Shown: positions 1 through 12,021, counted from the first letter of the stretch. The stretch: 41,480 bases of DNA from Setaria digitata (GCA_003640385.1 RCAB01000527.1:1-41480); one strand, 5' to 3'. Notes: a model not told the origin generated them from the letters alone. Made by a program: numbers and translations.

Positions 1-45
1 TATATAGGTGATAGAACTTGAAATTTGAAACGATTAAAATTTCAG

Positions 46-728
46 TTGGTCATTCGGTATATTAATGTTTGAAATAGTTACACTCGGTGGTTCACCATAT
101 CCAGGCATACAACCAGATGATATGTTGGAATATTTAGATGCTGGTGGAAGAATGGAACAACCGGATAATTGTCCAGATAATTAGTAACTTTAAGTTTACT
201 TAAGATAGCTATCTAGCTGTTAATGCAGCTAATAATTTGATCCTGCAATATTCATGGGATATATGACATCTCTATAAGCAAATATATATATGTAAAATTA
301 ATACATTCGAGAAAAGAGTAGAGAAGTGTAGAAGTAGCAATAGAATTTTCAATTTTTTAACAGGCAAATAATGTCGTTTTAGGTATAAAGTAGTGATAAT
401 ATCATTTCAGCTACGAAGTGATGTGCAGTTGTTGGGCGCAAGAGCCTTCGCTACGACCTGATTTCGGAACTATTCGACAAAAATTGGCTAGTCAGTTAGA
501 AGATATTACCGATCAATATTCATATCTTAAACTTGATAATCAGCGAGATTATTATAACGTAACATATGATGCTGATGTTTTGGTATGACTTTTTTTTTGT
601 TTATTTGACTTTTAATCCTTTTTTACCTAATTAATTTTCCATGGCTTTCTAATTAAGTTTATACATATGGAATGAAAGAATATGTTGTCGCAAAAGATCG
701 GTAAATTTGATAGATAATTTTTCTCTTT

Positions 729-761
<33 letters not shown>

Positions 762-3700
762 TAATGCAATGAAAGGTAAATAAAAATAATGGATGAAGAT
801 TAATTGTTATGGCATTTATCGGTTAATTTTTTTCTAGCCCTATTAATTTGTTTGTATATTGCTTTGCTTCTTTTTATTGCCCTATCATTGTTTTTCCGCT
901 TCCGTTCCTCTACGAATGGTCGATTAACCAGCATACTTTCGCATTCAACATCTACTCGAAAAGCTTCACCATTTTGAATTTTGACGAATACAAAATTTCT
1001 GAAAACATGACTATTATCAATTCTGAGAATAAAAAAAAAACATCAATACCACCATTCCCGTGAAAAAAAAGTTTTCCAAAAAGAGATGAAACTCCTGACG
1101 TGTATACAAGAACCATTATCAATTTCAAGAAAAAAAAAAAATTTCAACTCTCTCATTTCATTTTCGATCATTTCCCTTACCACACTAATAATACCATTTT
1201 TCGATCATTTCCTTTACCACACTAACAATACCATTTTCCGATCACTTCCCTTATCACACTAATAATACCATTTTCTGATCACTTCCCTTATCACATTAAT
1301 AATACCATTTTCCGATCACCTCCCTTATCACACTAATAATACCATTTTCTGATCACTTCCCTTATCACACTAATAATACCATCTAAATCGGAAACTTCAA
1401 GACACATCAAAAAATACAAAAAGGAATGTAACACACACAAATCCCATCATCTTCAAGCAAATGTTTCCGGCTTCATCATCATCACTTTCTCAACTGAGCG
1501 TCTTTTACAAAGAACGGCGTTCTTAAAGATGATCCATACGATCTAACAGTGTTTTTCATTCTTGTCAACTGTTTTTTTTTTTTCATTTTCTCTTTTATCA
1601 TTCTGTCTCTTTGTCTCTCTTTCTCTCTCTCCCTGTCTGTTTGTGTGTATTCTGGCATATCACTTTTCTCCTTTTTCTCTTCCTAATCTTTTTCTTTCGT
1701 TTGAATTTAGTGTACAATCATTTTCAGTGGATGTAACATATTTATTTGAAGTTTAAGTAGAACATGTTGTTTGATTGACTTCTTGACTGATTAATTGTGA
1801 TTGATTAATTGTGATCGATTGATTCATTCCTTTTTTTAATCACTTTTTCCATTAGTTTCCTTTTTTTTTTTCTGCAATTTTTTATCAACCGTAGATTTGC
1901 TTTCTCGGTTCTGATCTTTCATATGCTAGTTAATTATTTTCGTATCCATCTTCGCTGAAAACAACCAAAATTTTTCAATATTTCATGCAAAATTGTCCTT
2001 GATTCAAATTTAATGATAAAAAAAAGAAAAAAAGAAATATTTGGAGATTATTTTCATTTCTAAATTAGTCAATTATTTATTATAATGATATAATTAATTT
2101 GACCTATTACTTTGCAAAAATTTTTGAATCATTGATGTATTACCGTGCATATATTGAAATTAACAAACTTCTATGTATTCATTAAGTTGATGTTATCAGC
2201 TTCTCTCCATTCAGAACAATTCTCTTTCACTGACACTTCTCACTGTCTTTTTCGTTAGTGTGAATTCAGAAAAGTTCGTACTGTTATACTTTTCCGAAGT
2301 TGTTTCCGAAGAATTCTGTCAAATTTGGATGTTATTTTTTTTTTTTTTTTTTCACTGTGTTAATGTCTTATCATATTCTTCAAGTCATAGCTTAATTATC
2401 GCCTATATTTTTCTTTTTAATTTCGCCATTTTTATTGCTCTATTTTCTTACGGCGAAAGTTATTTTAGGTTTTCTTTTTCAAAACAAATCTTAATTCTGT
2501 TCATATCTAATACTTTTCTTATAGCAATGGTCTCTGTTCAGAAATTCTTTTTCTTTTTCTTTTTTGTTGCTGTTGTTTTAATTATTTACTAATATTTGCA
2601 GAAAGATTCTAAAGAAATGACTGCATCATTTGCCAAGTGCGACATCTGAAGTCGAAAAGTTAATAGTTGGGTAATGCCCATTTAACAAGTAAAGAAGATA
2701 ATTATGCTGTTAAAGCAGTATCACCATTATGATTTGTTAAAGTAACCTTTAGAAATAGAAATATTGTTGGTATCGGGTAATACTAAGGACGAATAATTAC
2801 AGAGTAAAATTAAATTGATGTTAAGTTAAATAATAATCTCTGTACAAATGTTTTAAACAGATTTTAAGCTTACTTTCTTCTCATTTTCAGTAATTAAAAT
2901 TTTGTCTAATACTAGTGTAAAGAAAAATTTTTCTGTAAATCGTGCGGAACTGTAGTCAAAAAAAAGGCGAGATTTTGTGAACTTGTTTAGTTTGAATTTT
3001 AACTGAATTTAAACAAACTGAAAACTATAAGCATGTTAATTTTTCTTCTTCTAATAGAATAAGTGAAAAAAAAAAAAAGAAAAGAAAAATAGTTGAATAT
3101 GGTAATCCTTTCGTTGCTTTGAATATTTTATATACATATATTTTTTTAAATCATAGTCAACCGTATTTCTGATCCATTAATGATAACGAGTTGTGTAACT
3201 TTTCTTGGAGTGCCTTATCTGTATTTTTATTATCAAAGTTTGAAGATCGTAAATTGCCGATAATTGCTTTTATTTGCTTCCTATCCAAGATTCTTCAGTG
3301 TTATTCAGATTCTCCATTTTCTTGTATTTTTCATCATTGGTCAGATCTTTCATTTCTTTTGTTCCAAATGTATAAATAATTTTAGTTATAGCTGTATAGA
3401 AGTAAATTTTTATTAAATAATTAATAGGTTCTTTATGAGCAAAATAATCATATTTGGGAATAAAGTTTGGATTTCAGTCATTGTTTTCACATTACTTTCG
3501 ATGACTTATGAATTTCTCTTAGCCAATTTGCAACATCCAACTTTGAAGAATGATTTCAGCTACATCTCTGTATAACCATGTCCAGTAATATTCTTCACTT
3601 GTAGACACTGACATTAATAATCTCTTTGAAAGTTATATAAAGCAAATGTAATTTTATGATGAACAGCAATGGGTAAGAGTGATATTGTAAAGATTTTACT

Positions 3701-3983
3701 TAATTATCTTAGCATTTTAAATTCGAGAGGAGTTTACAATGGTTTAAGCTAACATTACTGCTACAAACATATCACTTATTGCTATGAATAATAATTTTTG
3801 CAGAATTTTTTCTATTATTAAAATTAGCAAAAATTTGTGAGCTTTATTGTCAACCTGTTTCTTTTACAAGCTTTAAAATTATATATTTCACAGCGATCGT
3901 TTATGCCAAGAATAGTGGATGTTTCGGAAGAAGATAATTATTGTTCACGGGGAAAATGTGGTACTATTCATTCATCTCAATAG
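46..3983 (+). CDS. Receptor-type tyrosine kinase, C-terminal end (5' partial)
   Basis: Only the C-terminal lobe of a tyrosine kinase domain is present; the gene enters from the left edge. Exon 46-183 reads [20 protein letters not shown], the region after the DVWSFG motif of receptor tyrosine kinases. It splices (donor at 184, phase 2) to exon 411-582, which reads [14 protein letters not shown], the conserved CW..xxRPxF motif that closes the domain, followed by a tail with tyrosines ([12 protein letters not shown]). The insert-free spacing and LGGSPYPG resemble the FGFR/VEGFR/PDGFR-like class, but I cannot name the orthologue. After 582 the reading either stops at TGA 586-588 or splices. Two downstream segments fit phase 0 exactly: 2602-2649 and 3894-3983, both ending in stop codons, so the tail may be alternatively spliced. 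Such a protein would phosphorylate tyrosines at the plasma membrane; the extracellular part lies outside the window. Confidence 0.85.
589..2601. other. Presumed RTK intron, mostly T-rich, no clear gene
   Basis: T-rich low-complexity DNA with runs of T up to about 30 (near 730-760) and the 37-bp satellite. Open stretches at 848-1063, 1562-1756 and 2260-2592 are dominated by F, L, S and I, as expected from poly-T rich DNA. I see no splice-site-bounded protein in them. A short stop-terminated piece at about 1458-1526 ([12 protein letters not shown]...) has only a weak CAAG acceptor. Confidence 0.6.
1161..1385 (+). repeat. 37-bp tandem satellite, about 6 copies
   Basis: A unit resembling CGATCACTTCCCTTATCACA followed by CTAATAATACCATTTTC recurs at exactly 37-bp spacing (the conserved GATC falls at 1166, 1203, 1240, 1277, 1314 and 1351). 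Copies differ by a few C/T changes, and the third to sixth resemble each other most. It lies in the presumed last intron of the tyrosine kinase. Confidence 0.9.
2602..2649 (+). CDS. Candidate alternative terminal exon of the tyrosine kinase
   Basis: After an AATATTTGCAG acceptor, 15 codons read [15 protein letters not shown] and end in TGA. The segment is in phase 0 with the donor at 583 of the preceding kinase exon. Its mixed amino-acid content differs from the F/L/I-rich translations of the surrounding T-rich DNA. There is no transcript evidence, so it could be a chance open segment. Confidence 0.35.
   Translation, partial: KDSKEMTASFAKCDI
3894..3983 (+). CDS. Likely terminal exon of the tyrosine kinase
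   Basis: After the acceptor ATATATTTCACAG, 29 codons begin [16 protein letters not shown] and end in TAG. The phase (0) matches the donor at 583, which would give an intron of about 3.3 kb. The acidic, serine-containing sequence with one tyrosine resembles a cytoplasmic receptor tail. It is the stronger of the two candidate terminal exons because it is longer and looks more like protein. If used, it excludes the 2602-2649 exon. Confidence 0.5.
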   Translation, partial: RSFMPRIVDVSEEDNYCSRGKCGTIHSSQ

Positions 3984-5924
3984 ACTTTAGTAAATGCATT
4001 TAATATGTAAATGAGATAACTTAACAGATTCTTTGATTAAATCATCGCGACACATTGAAGACTCAAAAAGTGACAGTTCAGGTCAAACTGACCAGGAGTT
4101 ATCTCAGATTTATTTTTAAATCGTATGCTGCTCTCTCACCAAACGTTCTTGAAATTTAATGAAATATGATGGTATTTTGAGAGAGAAAAAAATCATTTAT
4201 ACCGAAGACTAGAATATAGTGATTTTATTTTAAGAAACAATCATTGTGATAAAACCCGACTACAGAATTTGGATCACGAACAAAAAACAAAGTATATGCA
4301 TGAAAGAAACATAAACTTATCAATAAAATGAATAACAATATTAAGAATTGCAACATATATGCGCTGTGCAACCATATTGAGTGATCAAAAATTATTATAA
4401 TTCTAAACAGAAAAATCTACTAATTGTAAATAACGAATAATTCAGAGGTGTAAATAAACCTTTCAACAAAGATATTCATTAGTTATGTTCATTATAAATT
4501 CTTTGGTTTCATCAAAAATAACAATTCAAAATTATAATTCAGCTGACTGCCTTTTTGTCTACCAAAAAAAAATATGGCTATTTTTATCAAAAAAAGTATC
4601 GTATGCTTAGCACTGGCAAAAAAATTATAATTTAAGTATTTTTGAAGCGAAAATTTTGAAAAGCATATGTAAAATTATCAAATGAAAAGGAAAAGCAATA
4701 ATCAGTTCAACAGTTATAAAGATAAGTAACTCTAAATTTGCAAATTATAATTTATAAACAAAAGTAACAAATAGGCCATTTCATTTTTCAGTAATCTAGA
4801 AATGTTGTAATTAAGCATTTGATGATACAATAAACTAACAAAAATTCATCACAGTGTTCTTTTTTTTCAAAAAAAAAAAAAGACAATAACAAGCATGGAA
4901 TGAATATATAGCAACAATAAAAAATTTTTGTCATATATCGCGAAGAAAATAAAAAAAAAAAAAAACAACAATAAATAATAAATGTTACTTCTAGTACTAC
5001 TAAGGCATAAACTAACAACTCTTTGAAATTATGATACTTGCATCTTATCTGTTATGACTTCAAATTTTTTTGCAACTTTGAGAAATGATATCATAAAAAG
5101 CAATTAATAAATTATAAAATGAATTTTTAAAGGAAAAAAAGCAATAATTTTTCACAACAAAGGAAACATGATATTAACAGGTAGCTCGTTAGAAATCAAG
5201 CTGATTGTAATATACTTCACAACAAAACCTTAATATGTATGACAATTCTTTTCAAATCCATAATATTTTCGATAAAATTTGTAAGCAATAAATCATATCA
5301 CCTGCAAAATTTTTTTGCTCCCGTATAGGTTTAATTTATGCAGTAAGTAATTATTAGGAAGTGTTGTATTAGTTTATCAATAAATTTTGATAAGTATAAT
5401 GTGAAGTGAGAAAAAAGGTTCGTTTATAAAAACCAAAAAAAAAGATAATAAAACTCATAAATAATCGAAATTTGGAATGTTTTTTTTTTTTTTTTTTTAA
5501 ATCTATTCAAATAAAAAAACAAAAATATTTGATGAAATGCGGCTGATTGGAAATGTGACAGCTGCTGAAAATTAGAAATTATTGAGATGTTATTGGAATT
5601 GAAAAGAAACAAAACCATTCATGAAAATAAAAATGAAGTGCAAATGGCTGGAGCTAATATATCCTGAAATTTAAAAATAGAAAATTTAATTATGAATTAT
5701 ATATGGATTTTTTGTGTAGAATTAATACTAACCTGTCATTCATTTTTGGATAAATTGTGTATCATTCCACTCAATTTGCTTCAATTCGTGAGAAGCAAGA
5801 TTGCGAAAATATATTGCTATTACCATCTAATTGCCTGGAATTTCCGAATTTATAAAATTCTAAATTCTATTAGCAGATAACAAAATTTTTTCGAAAAAAT
5901 ATTTTTAGAAAAAAAAAGTGCTAG
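3984..5924. other. Tail-to-tail intergenic region, no gene seen
   Basis: AT-rich sequence between the 3' end of the tyrosine kinase (plus strand) and the 3' end of the CCCH gene (minus strand). It holds A and T homopolymer tracts (for example 4865-4881 and 5481-5499) and short open frames rich in F, I, Y and K on both strands. I found no exon-like segment with matching splice sites. Confidence 0.6.
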
Positions 5925-6173
5925 TTATATTATGAGAACAATACAGTACTTTTTTGCAACAATAAAAGTTTTTTTACTTCGTGTAAAAATCTTAGGAACT
6001 AACATATTATTAAAATGTTCAGGAAGTTGATTTATAGTGATATTATTCATGATTACTTCCGCATTACTATTTTTTTGGTTGTTATAGCTAGAAGAGATTG
6101 AATTTGATAAATTAGAGCAATTCAAATCCGAGACAGTTAAACCGGAATGATTCGAGTCTAATGAATTGGCCAT
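5925..6173 (-). CDS. Candidate last exon of the CCCH gene
   Basis: After the acceptor TTTTACAG the minus strand reads [19 protein letters not shown] and stays open to a stop at 5925. The first 60 or so residues (S/N-rich, with a few acidic residues) look like a disordered tail. The last 20 are less convincing, and a GTAAAA donor at the CGAAGTAAAA site could end the exon earlier. It is in phase 0 with the donor of 6713-6596. It could alternatively be an independent small ORF starting with its own ATG. Confidence 0.45.
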   Translation of the reverse strand: MANSLDSNHSGLTVSDLNCSNLSNSISSSYNNQKNSNAEVIMNNITINQLPEHFNNMLVPKIFTRSKKTFIVAKKYCIVLII

Positions 6174-9100
6174 CTGTAAAATTTACGTCTCTTAGTAACA
6201 ATTTAAATTTCCTTTCACTAATATTACAATGTTGAATAACTAATAACAACAGATCATGAACTTTACTTCAAACAATTGTTGAAAAAGGATGATTCCAATT
6301 AAGTCTCAATCGTTTTGGTTAATTACTTTTCGTTGAGAATATCTTAGCTTCATTGAAACTTTGCATAACTTCAATAAATGGTATTCTTTGGAAGATTAAT
6401 ATGCTTTATAAAATAATAATAATAGTAATAGTAATAGTAATAATAATGATAATAATAATAATAAATAATAATTAATAATAATAATTAATAATAATAATTA
6501 ATTAATAATAATAATTAATTAATAATAATAATTAATAATAATAAATAATAATAAATAATAATAATAATATTAATAATAATAATAATAACAATAACCTTCG
6601 GCAGTTCGTTTTGTTTTCCATTACTGTTTAAATCAGTATTTATTAGGGAAGATGAAAATCCATCATATTCCGTAAACAGCGAGTGATTACCGAGTGAATT
6701 GACGGATTTTACACTTGAAAAAAGGATTGGAAGAAATTAAAATTTCAAAAAAAAAAAAACAGATTGCAACTTTACAAGAAGGAAATTGTGTAAAAACAAC
6801 ATTTATGTTAAAATTTTGAGCAACTGAATTAACAAGTGTGATGCTTTATCAAATTTTGAATAGTTGTAAAAATTTCGAACAAAACTTGTTATAGCAATTT
6901 AAATTTTATACCGTTGAATTAACGAATGGAATTTTGCAAAAATTTCTAAACGGCAAAAAGATACTTTTTGTTCATTGCTCGTAGGTGCTTTGAAGGTTTT
7001 TTTAAACTTGACAATGAAAAATTCATTTTTGCATTTTCATTTGAATTCTCTTTCATCTGTAATTGAAAAGCTGGAAATTTTGCTAAAAAAAAACTTCTTA
7101 TAAAACAAAAAAATAAATAAATAAATAACTTGGCAAACTTGATGATGATTAAATATGAATATATATGTTTCAGATATGTTTCAGATTTTCATAAATGCTT
7201 ACTAAATTTCATCTTAGATTGAGAAAAAAAAAAGTTTTGGTACCGTATTTGCATCGATTTTTGATATTTCATTAACACGTTGATGTATGTATTGACAACG
7301 AGCACCATATGGGCAATAATTCCACACTGAGAATTTATTGCATAATTGAGTTTTATATTTTGGATGTGCCTTAAATTAAAATAGTTGACAATTTCAATCA
7401 TTTGCTAAATAAATGATATAATAAAAATTATACAAATAAAACTGAGATTTGGAAAAAAAAATGATTGCTTAACTCCAAAATTAAAAGGAAAAAAAATTTG
7501 GAAAATTGTCTGTTGACAATTAATTATATCATCATCAACATGATTGATAATGGTAGAGATCAGATTGAAGAATGATACAATATGGAAATATCAGCTATGT
7601 TTTCTTTAATTAAGTAATCATCTTATTCAAAATGTAACATTATGGAGCAGATAGTATTGCTATTCGCAATTAGAGATATATCACAATTATGTTCAATAAT
7701 ACCGTTACTGGATCAATCATAACCCTAGTGCTTGAAACATAGAGCTAGCTAATTAAAATTAAGAAAAATCGAAGTGGACAAAATTACTGTTGGTAATTAG
7801 AGGAGTATAATAAATAGCATGTAAAGGAAGAAGAAAAAAAAAGAAAAAGAACATCTATAATTCTCGAACCGTTTAATACACCTGTTATGTCATTAATAAA
7901 GTTTTAAAGTGGTAAATGCTAAAAAATAAAAGGCGCAATTCAAAACCTTAATTAGGGCCATCTTAATTTTTACCTGAGGTGGAAGACGGAGTTCTTCCTC
8001 GCCATGTGCAAAAACACATTCTTCACCATATGGACATGTCTTACTATCTCGAAATGATCTGCACAGTGAAGTTTTGTATGCATTCCTTTTACGTCTTTCT
8101 AAAAAAAAAAAAAAGAATTTCGAAATTTTGAAAAATTTGACGGTGTTCTTCATTTCTTTTTCCCCTTCCAGTCATAGTAGGTACTGTATTCCGCCTCATC
8201 CTATTGGATACTGCAGTTTGTTTCTATCCCTCCTATTTTTGTACTATACNTTTTCTCTTCTTTTTATATTTTCTTATATTTTATATATTTTATATTTTTT
8301 ATATTTTTTCTTTTTATATTTTTCTCTTCTTTTTATATTTTTCTTTTTATATTTTGTATTTTCTCTTCTTTTTTTTTTCATCTTATTAATTATTGTGTTT
8401 ATTTCTAATTTTTAATTAAGATNCTATACTTTATCTCTTCTTTTTTTTTTTCATCTTATTAATTATTGTGTTTATTTCTAATTTTTAATTAAGATCAATA
8501 ATTTCTAAATGATTATTTTATAGTGTGGTAGAGTGATTTGATGTGAACATGCGCTCGCTTGCATTTAATCCCGAGATTTCTTAATAATTTAGTAAAATCA
8601 ACTTTTCTGTTGAACATGATATGATTTTTTCCTTGCTTGCATTTTCAATTTTAGTAAGTTTTAAAGTTTTATTATTAACAAATAATAGCTAATACCTCTT
8701 TGTAGTTCTTCACGCTCAGAATCAGTTAACGTTTGCCATGCAGAGGGGCTCGTACGCTTTGATGACTCACTTACAGGTGTGACATTATTTTTATTACGCT
8801 TCTAAAAATGAATAGAAGTTGATAAAAAAAAAAAAAAAAAAAGGGACAGAAGGAAAAAAATGTAAAGAGAGACAATGATACCGCGCCTATAATTTACTAT
8901 CACAACTATTTTATGCAATCGTATATTTTATTTAAATTTAAAAAAATCAGTTACAAATTTGAATAAAAATCAAAAATAACCGCAAAAAAAAGAAACATTA
9001 GTTTCTAGGATGTTGTTTCCGAAATATTATTCAACAATGACCATTTTTTTTACCTTAGCAAGTTTTGCCAAAACACGTTGCAGTACAGCATTTAACTCAT

Positions 9101-10667
9101 TTTCCAAATCGTTTTGTGCGTTTGAATCATTTGGAGCTAATTTACAGGCTCTTAGATTCAAATTCTGAAGAGAAGAAAGTTTTGAAAAAAGAAAAAACAA
9201 GAAATAAAATATTGGCCTTATTTTTTTGACAGCAGAATTTCATATATTTTTTTAAGCTAAAAAAAAGAAAAAAGAAAATTATTGTTGTAAATTTTTTAGA
9301 CTAATTATGTCTTTTTTAAAAGTCTAATTCATTTTCATTATAATTGGATCCCGTTATCAAAAAAATATTTTAAAAAAAACACTCTACAGAATCAATTTAA
9401 CAAATAGGAAATTTTATTTATTAAATGAAATTCCTTGGCTTTATTTTTCTAACAAATTGGCACTTGGCGATTTCAGTTGCAAAATATTTAACAGATTGAA
9501 AAAGTTTCGTACTAACACTTAATTTTCGCCTATTTCTATAAGAGTTAGCACCTTTTAGTCGTAATAAGTCTAATTACAGTTCATTTATTTTTGCAATTCT
9601 AATTATTATTACGATTAAAACTGATTACGCACAACAAGTAACATTTTTACACTACATGAAATCTAACTACTATTCATTTATTTTCAATATTCTCAAATAT
9701 CGAAACCAAAAAATTTATGTAATTAAAATTATGTATAATTCGAACATCACAAAACATCATCTAACAAAAATTTTTTAAAAAAAATTAGTCAACTAGCCTG
9801 CTTCATTGTATTAGTTGTTAAATTAACTGAAGGTGAATCGATGAAGTGTACTTGTCCATAAGCATTTAAATAAACTCTAAAATGCAATTACTCAATAAAT
9901 TTATGCAAAACAAACCAGCTTGATTTTTTAAATGAAACTAAATTCATTATTCATATAAATGCTAGGGATAAATTTTTTTTTTTAAAAAAGAGGGAAAACA
10001 AGAAAAGAAAATGTCATTCTAAAAAAAAAAAAGGTATAAATAATTTAACATTTTTTTATACTTTTTTTGTGAAGGAAAACATATTTTCAACGTCTGTTTT
10101 TAGGCCATAAATGCTTCTTTTTGGCGTCTTCTCACTTTTACCTTCAGATTGATGAGTTTATTGCTTTCTGTTTTATATATATATATATATATATTTTTAT
10201 ATAATTTACATAAAATTTCAGTTTTGCGATTTTATAAAATTTTTAACCTCAACTCTGATTAATTTTCCCCTTTCTATTTTGCCGACGTTTTGACCTTTAA
10301 GGAGATTTGTAAAATGGATCATTTTTGAATTCAAACTATGATTTTAGATCAAATAATGTAATTTTTGAGCGTAAAAAATTTCAAAAAGCCATTAGAGCTG
10401 CAAAAATTAAAAAAATATAGAAAAGATAACATTAATTTTAATTTTTATTATTATTTTTTTCTTTCCAATCTATTCATAAAATTTTAACCTGTGAGGATCA
10501 TCATGATTAAAATATGCCATCATGTACGGCTCAATACTATACGTTTGTAGGAATAATTGCTGCGTTTCTGATGGCGTAGGAATCATTTTAAGTGATGATA
10601 ACGATTCATCATATTTTGTATCATGATAATCTTTTACTGCTATCATTGAATCGTTAAATTTATTTTT
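5925..10667 (-). CDS. Tandem CCCH zinc-finger protein, OMA/POS-1/MEX-like
   Basis: Six exons chain in phase on the minus strand: 10667-10489, 9876-9798, 9164-9054, 8801-8696, 8098-7974 and 7369-7244. Finger 1 (YKTSLC, eight residues, [11 protein letters not shown]) and finger 2 (YKTQLC, eight residues, [11 protein letters not shown]) both have the C-x8-C-x5-C-x3-H spacing of the TTP/TIS11 class and are joined by ELRLPP and HPKYKT. This arrangement is known from nematode maternal RNA-binding proteins such as OMA-1, POS-1 and MEX-5, which bind 3' UTRs in oocytes and early embryos. The N-terminal exon contains [19 protein letters not shown]. The first exon (with ATG) is not found. Downstream pieces 6713-6596 and 6173-5925 join to each other in phase (LPK to [11 protein letters not shown]) but not to the finger-2 exon. 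One intron has a GC donor. Confidence 0.8.
6411..6594. repeat. TAA microsatellite with interruptions
   Basis: About 180 bp of ATA/TAA trinucleotide repeat with TAG, TGA, CAA and ATTA interruptions. It abuts the splice donor of the candidate exon at 6713-6596, so the minus-strand intron begins with GTTATTGTTATTATT. Confidence 0.95.
6596..6713 (-). CDS. Candidate penultimate exon of the CCCH gene
   Basis: The acceptor TTTTTTCAAG opens a 39-codon reading starting [19 protein letters not shown] and ending ...NELPK before a GTTATT donor. It enters in phase 2, whereas the finger-2 exon leaves in phase 0 (donor at 7243), so a small exon may be missing, the finger-2 exon may end elsewhere, or the 10-base A run near 7224-7233 may be miscounted. 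The intron that follows begins inside a TAA/TTA microsatellite. Confidence 0.45.
8250..8495. repeat. N-joined duplicated segment (assembly seam)
   Basis: Single N bases stand at 8250 and 8423. The 61 bases before the second N (8362-8422) recur almost exactly at 8434-8495, and CTATAC lies before the first N and after the second. This pattern fits a small contig inserted with unmerged overlaps in the intron between CCCH exons 8801-8696 and 8098-7974. Confidence 0.85.
9787..9798 (-). other. GC-AG intron donor in the CCCH gene
   Basis: Exon 9876-9798 ends ATG AAG CAG and is followed by GCTAGT instead of GT. The next exon begins in the matching phase at 9164 after CTTCTCTTCAG. GC donors with a strong exon-side CAG are a known minor class. 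No GT in the right phase is available nearby. Confidence 0.6.
10174..10194. repeat. TA dinucleotide repeat
   Basis: About ten TA units in the intron between CCCH exons 10667-10489 and 9876-9798. Confidence 0.95.
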
Positions 10668-10754
10668 CTACAGCAATAAATATAACAGAAAATTTTCTTT
10701 TCTACAGCAGTAACAGTGACATATTTCATATTTCAAAACAGTAACAAATAATTT

Positions 10755-10784
10755 TAGAGAGGGTGAGAGAGAGAGAGCGAGAGA
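10755..10784. repeat. GA-rich simple repeat
   Basis: GAGAGGGTGAGAGAGAGAG and GCGAGAGA form a short imperfect GA tract upstream of the first identified CCCH exon. Confidence 0.8.
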
Positions 10785-11049
10785 AAAAAAAAAGAAAAAA
10801 GTATGTATTAACATTTTCAATAACATGGTTAGAAAAGAAAACTATTCATAATTAATTTATTAGCATTGTATACAAGCCAAAATATTATCCGCCAATTTTT
10901 AATATTAAAGCAATCCTTAATTAATCAATTTACTATCATTGTATTTTATTTTATTTTCCCTAATTTTTATCGCTATTACCGAGTATCAAATAAATAATTT
11001 ACTATCACGACGTCGTATCAGGTAATTTTGATTTTTATCACTGCTACAG

Positions 11050-11708
11050 ATAACAGATGATAATGTCAGTGTATAAAACAAAAAAAAAAAAAAAAAAAAA
11101 AAGCTTAGACAAACAATTGGTCATTTCATGAAAGCGTTACAAATGAAATTGCAGAAATATTTATAACAAGACTAATCGACAAAAACTTAAGAGCAATAAT
11201 ATCTGACCGCAATGTTTAACCATTTATCGTTGCAATCCCGCTCTTAAAATTATCCAGAAATCCAGAATTTTCTTGTATCCACCGTATAAGCATGTAAAAT
11301 TTTTTGCCCAACCTACCTTTAGCAAATATTAAAAATTCTGAAATGTGCTTTCAAAGTATTTAATGAAAAAAAAAAAAAAAANAATAACAGATGATAATGT
11401 CAGTGTATAAAATAAAAAAAAAAAAAAAGCTTAGACAAACAATTGGTCATTTCATGAAAGCGTTACAAATGAAATTGCAGAAATATTTATAACAAGACTA
11501 ATCGACAAAAACTTAAGAGCAATAATATCTGACCGCAATGTTTAACCATTTATCGTTGCAATCCCGCTCTTAAAATTATCCAGAAATCCAGAATTTTCTT
11601 GTATCCACCGTATAAGCATGTAAAATTTTTTGCCCAACCTACCTTTAGCAAATATTAAAAATTCTGAAATGTGCTTTCAAAGTATTTAATGAAAAAAAAA
11701 AAAAAAAA
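11050..11708. repeat. N-joined direct duplication, about 330 bp
   Basis: The sequence 11050-11381 recurs at 11384-11708 with an N at 11382. Apart from poly-A length and a C/A difference before it, the copies appear the same. Both contain a short minus-strand exon-like motif, so any exon here would be counted twice. Confidence 0.9.
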
Positions 11709-12021
11709 GAAACAGAGAAAGCTTGTAATGAGTTGAGTATTTTAAGAATTAGATAAGAATTGGAGCTTTTCTCCTTCGTTTTCTAAAAATCTTCAGGTAA
11801 TTTTTCATTTTATGAAAAACAAAGCTAATAGACTGGAAGTTCTCCGAATTTCATCCAACTTCATCCATTTTAGCTTTTTCGAATTATTTCTAGCATTTCA
11901 TGAAAACTAACAATATTAAATTGCATGCATTTATTTAAACAGCTAACATTAATGAAATAAAACCAATTAAAAAAAAAAAAGGATGAGAAAACAATGAAGA
12001 AAAACTTTAATACGAATGAAC

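Noticed and set aside
1458..1526. Possible third terminal exon for the tyrosine kinase ([12 protein letters not shown]...)
   Set aside because: Its only acceptor is a weak CTTCAAG, and the other two candidates have proper T-rich CAG acceptors.
848..2592. Several ORFs of 60-110 codons rich in F, L, I and S
   Set aside because: They follow poly-T and T-rich DNA, have no conserved motif and lack exon structure, so they look like composition effects.
4788..5618. Minus-strand ORFs with hydrophobic F/Y-rich translations
   Set aside because: They are read through poly-A/T runs and resemble membrane proteins only because TTT and TTA codons dominate.
7189..7401. Minus-strand ORF beginning [14 protein letters not shown]
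   Set aside because: It is the wrong frame of the real finger-2 exon (7369-7244), whose correct frame gives the CCCH motif.
8074..8415. Plus-strand ORFs rich in F, Y, L and I near the N at 8250
   Set aside because: They are produced by TTTTTATATT repeats, contain an N and overlap the CCCH finger-1 exon on the other strand.
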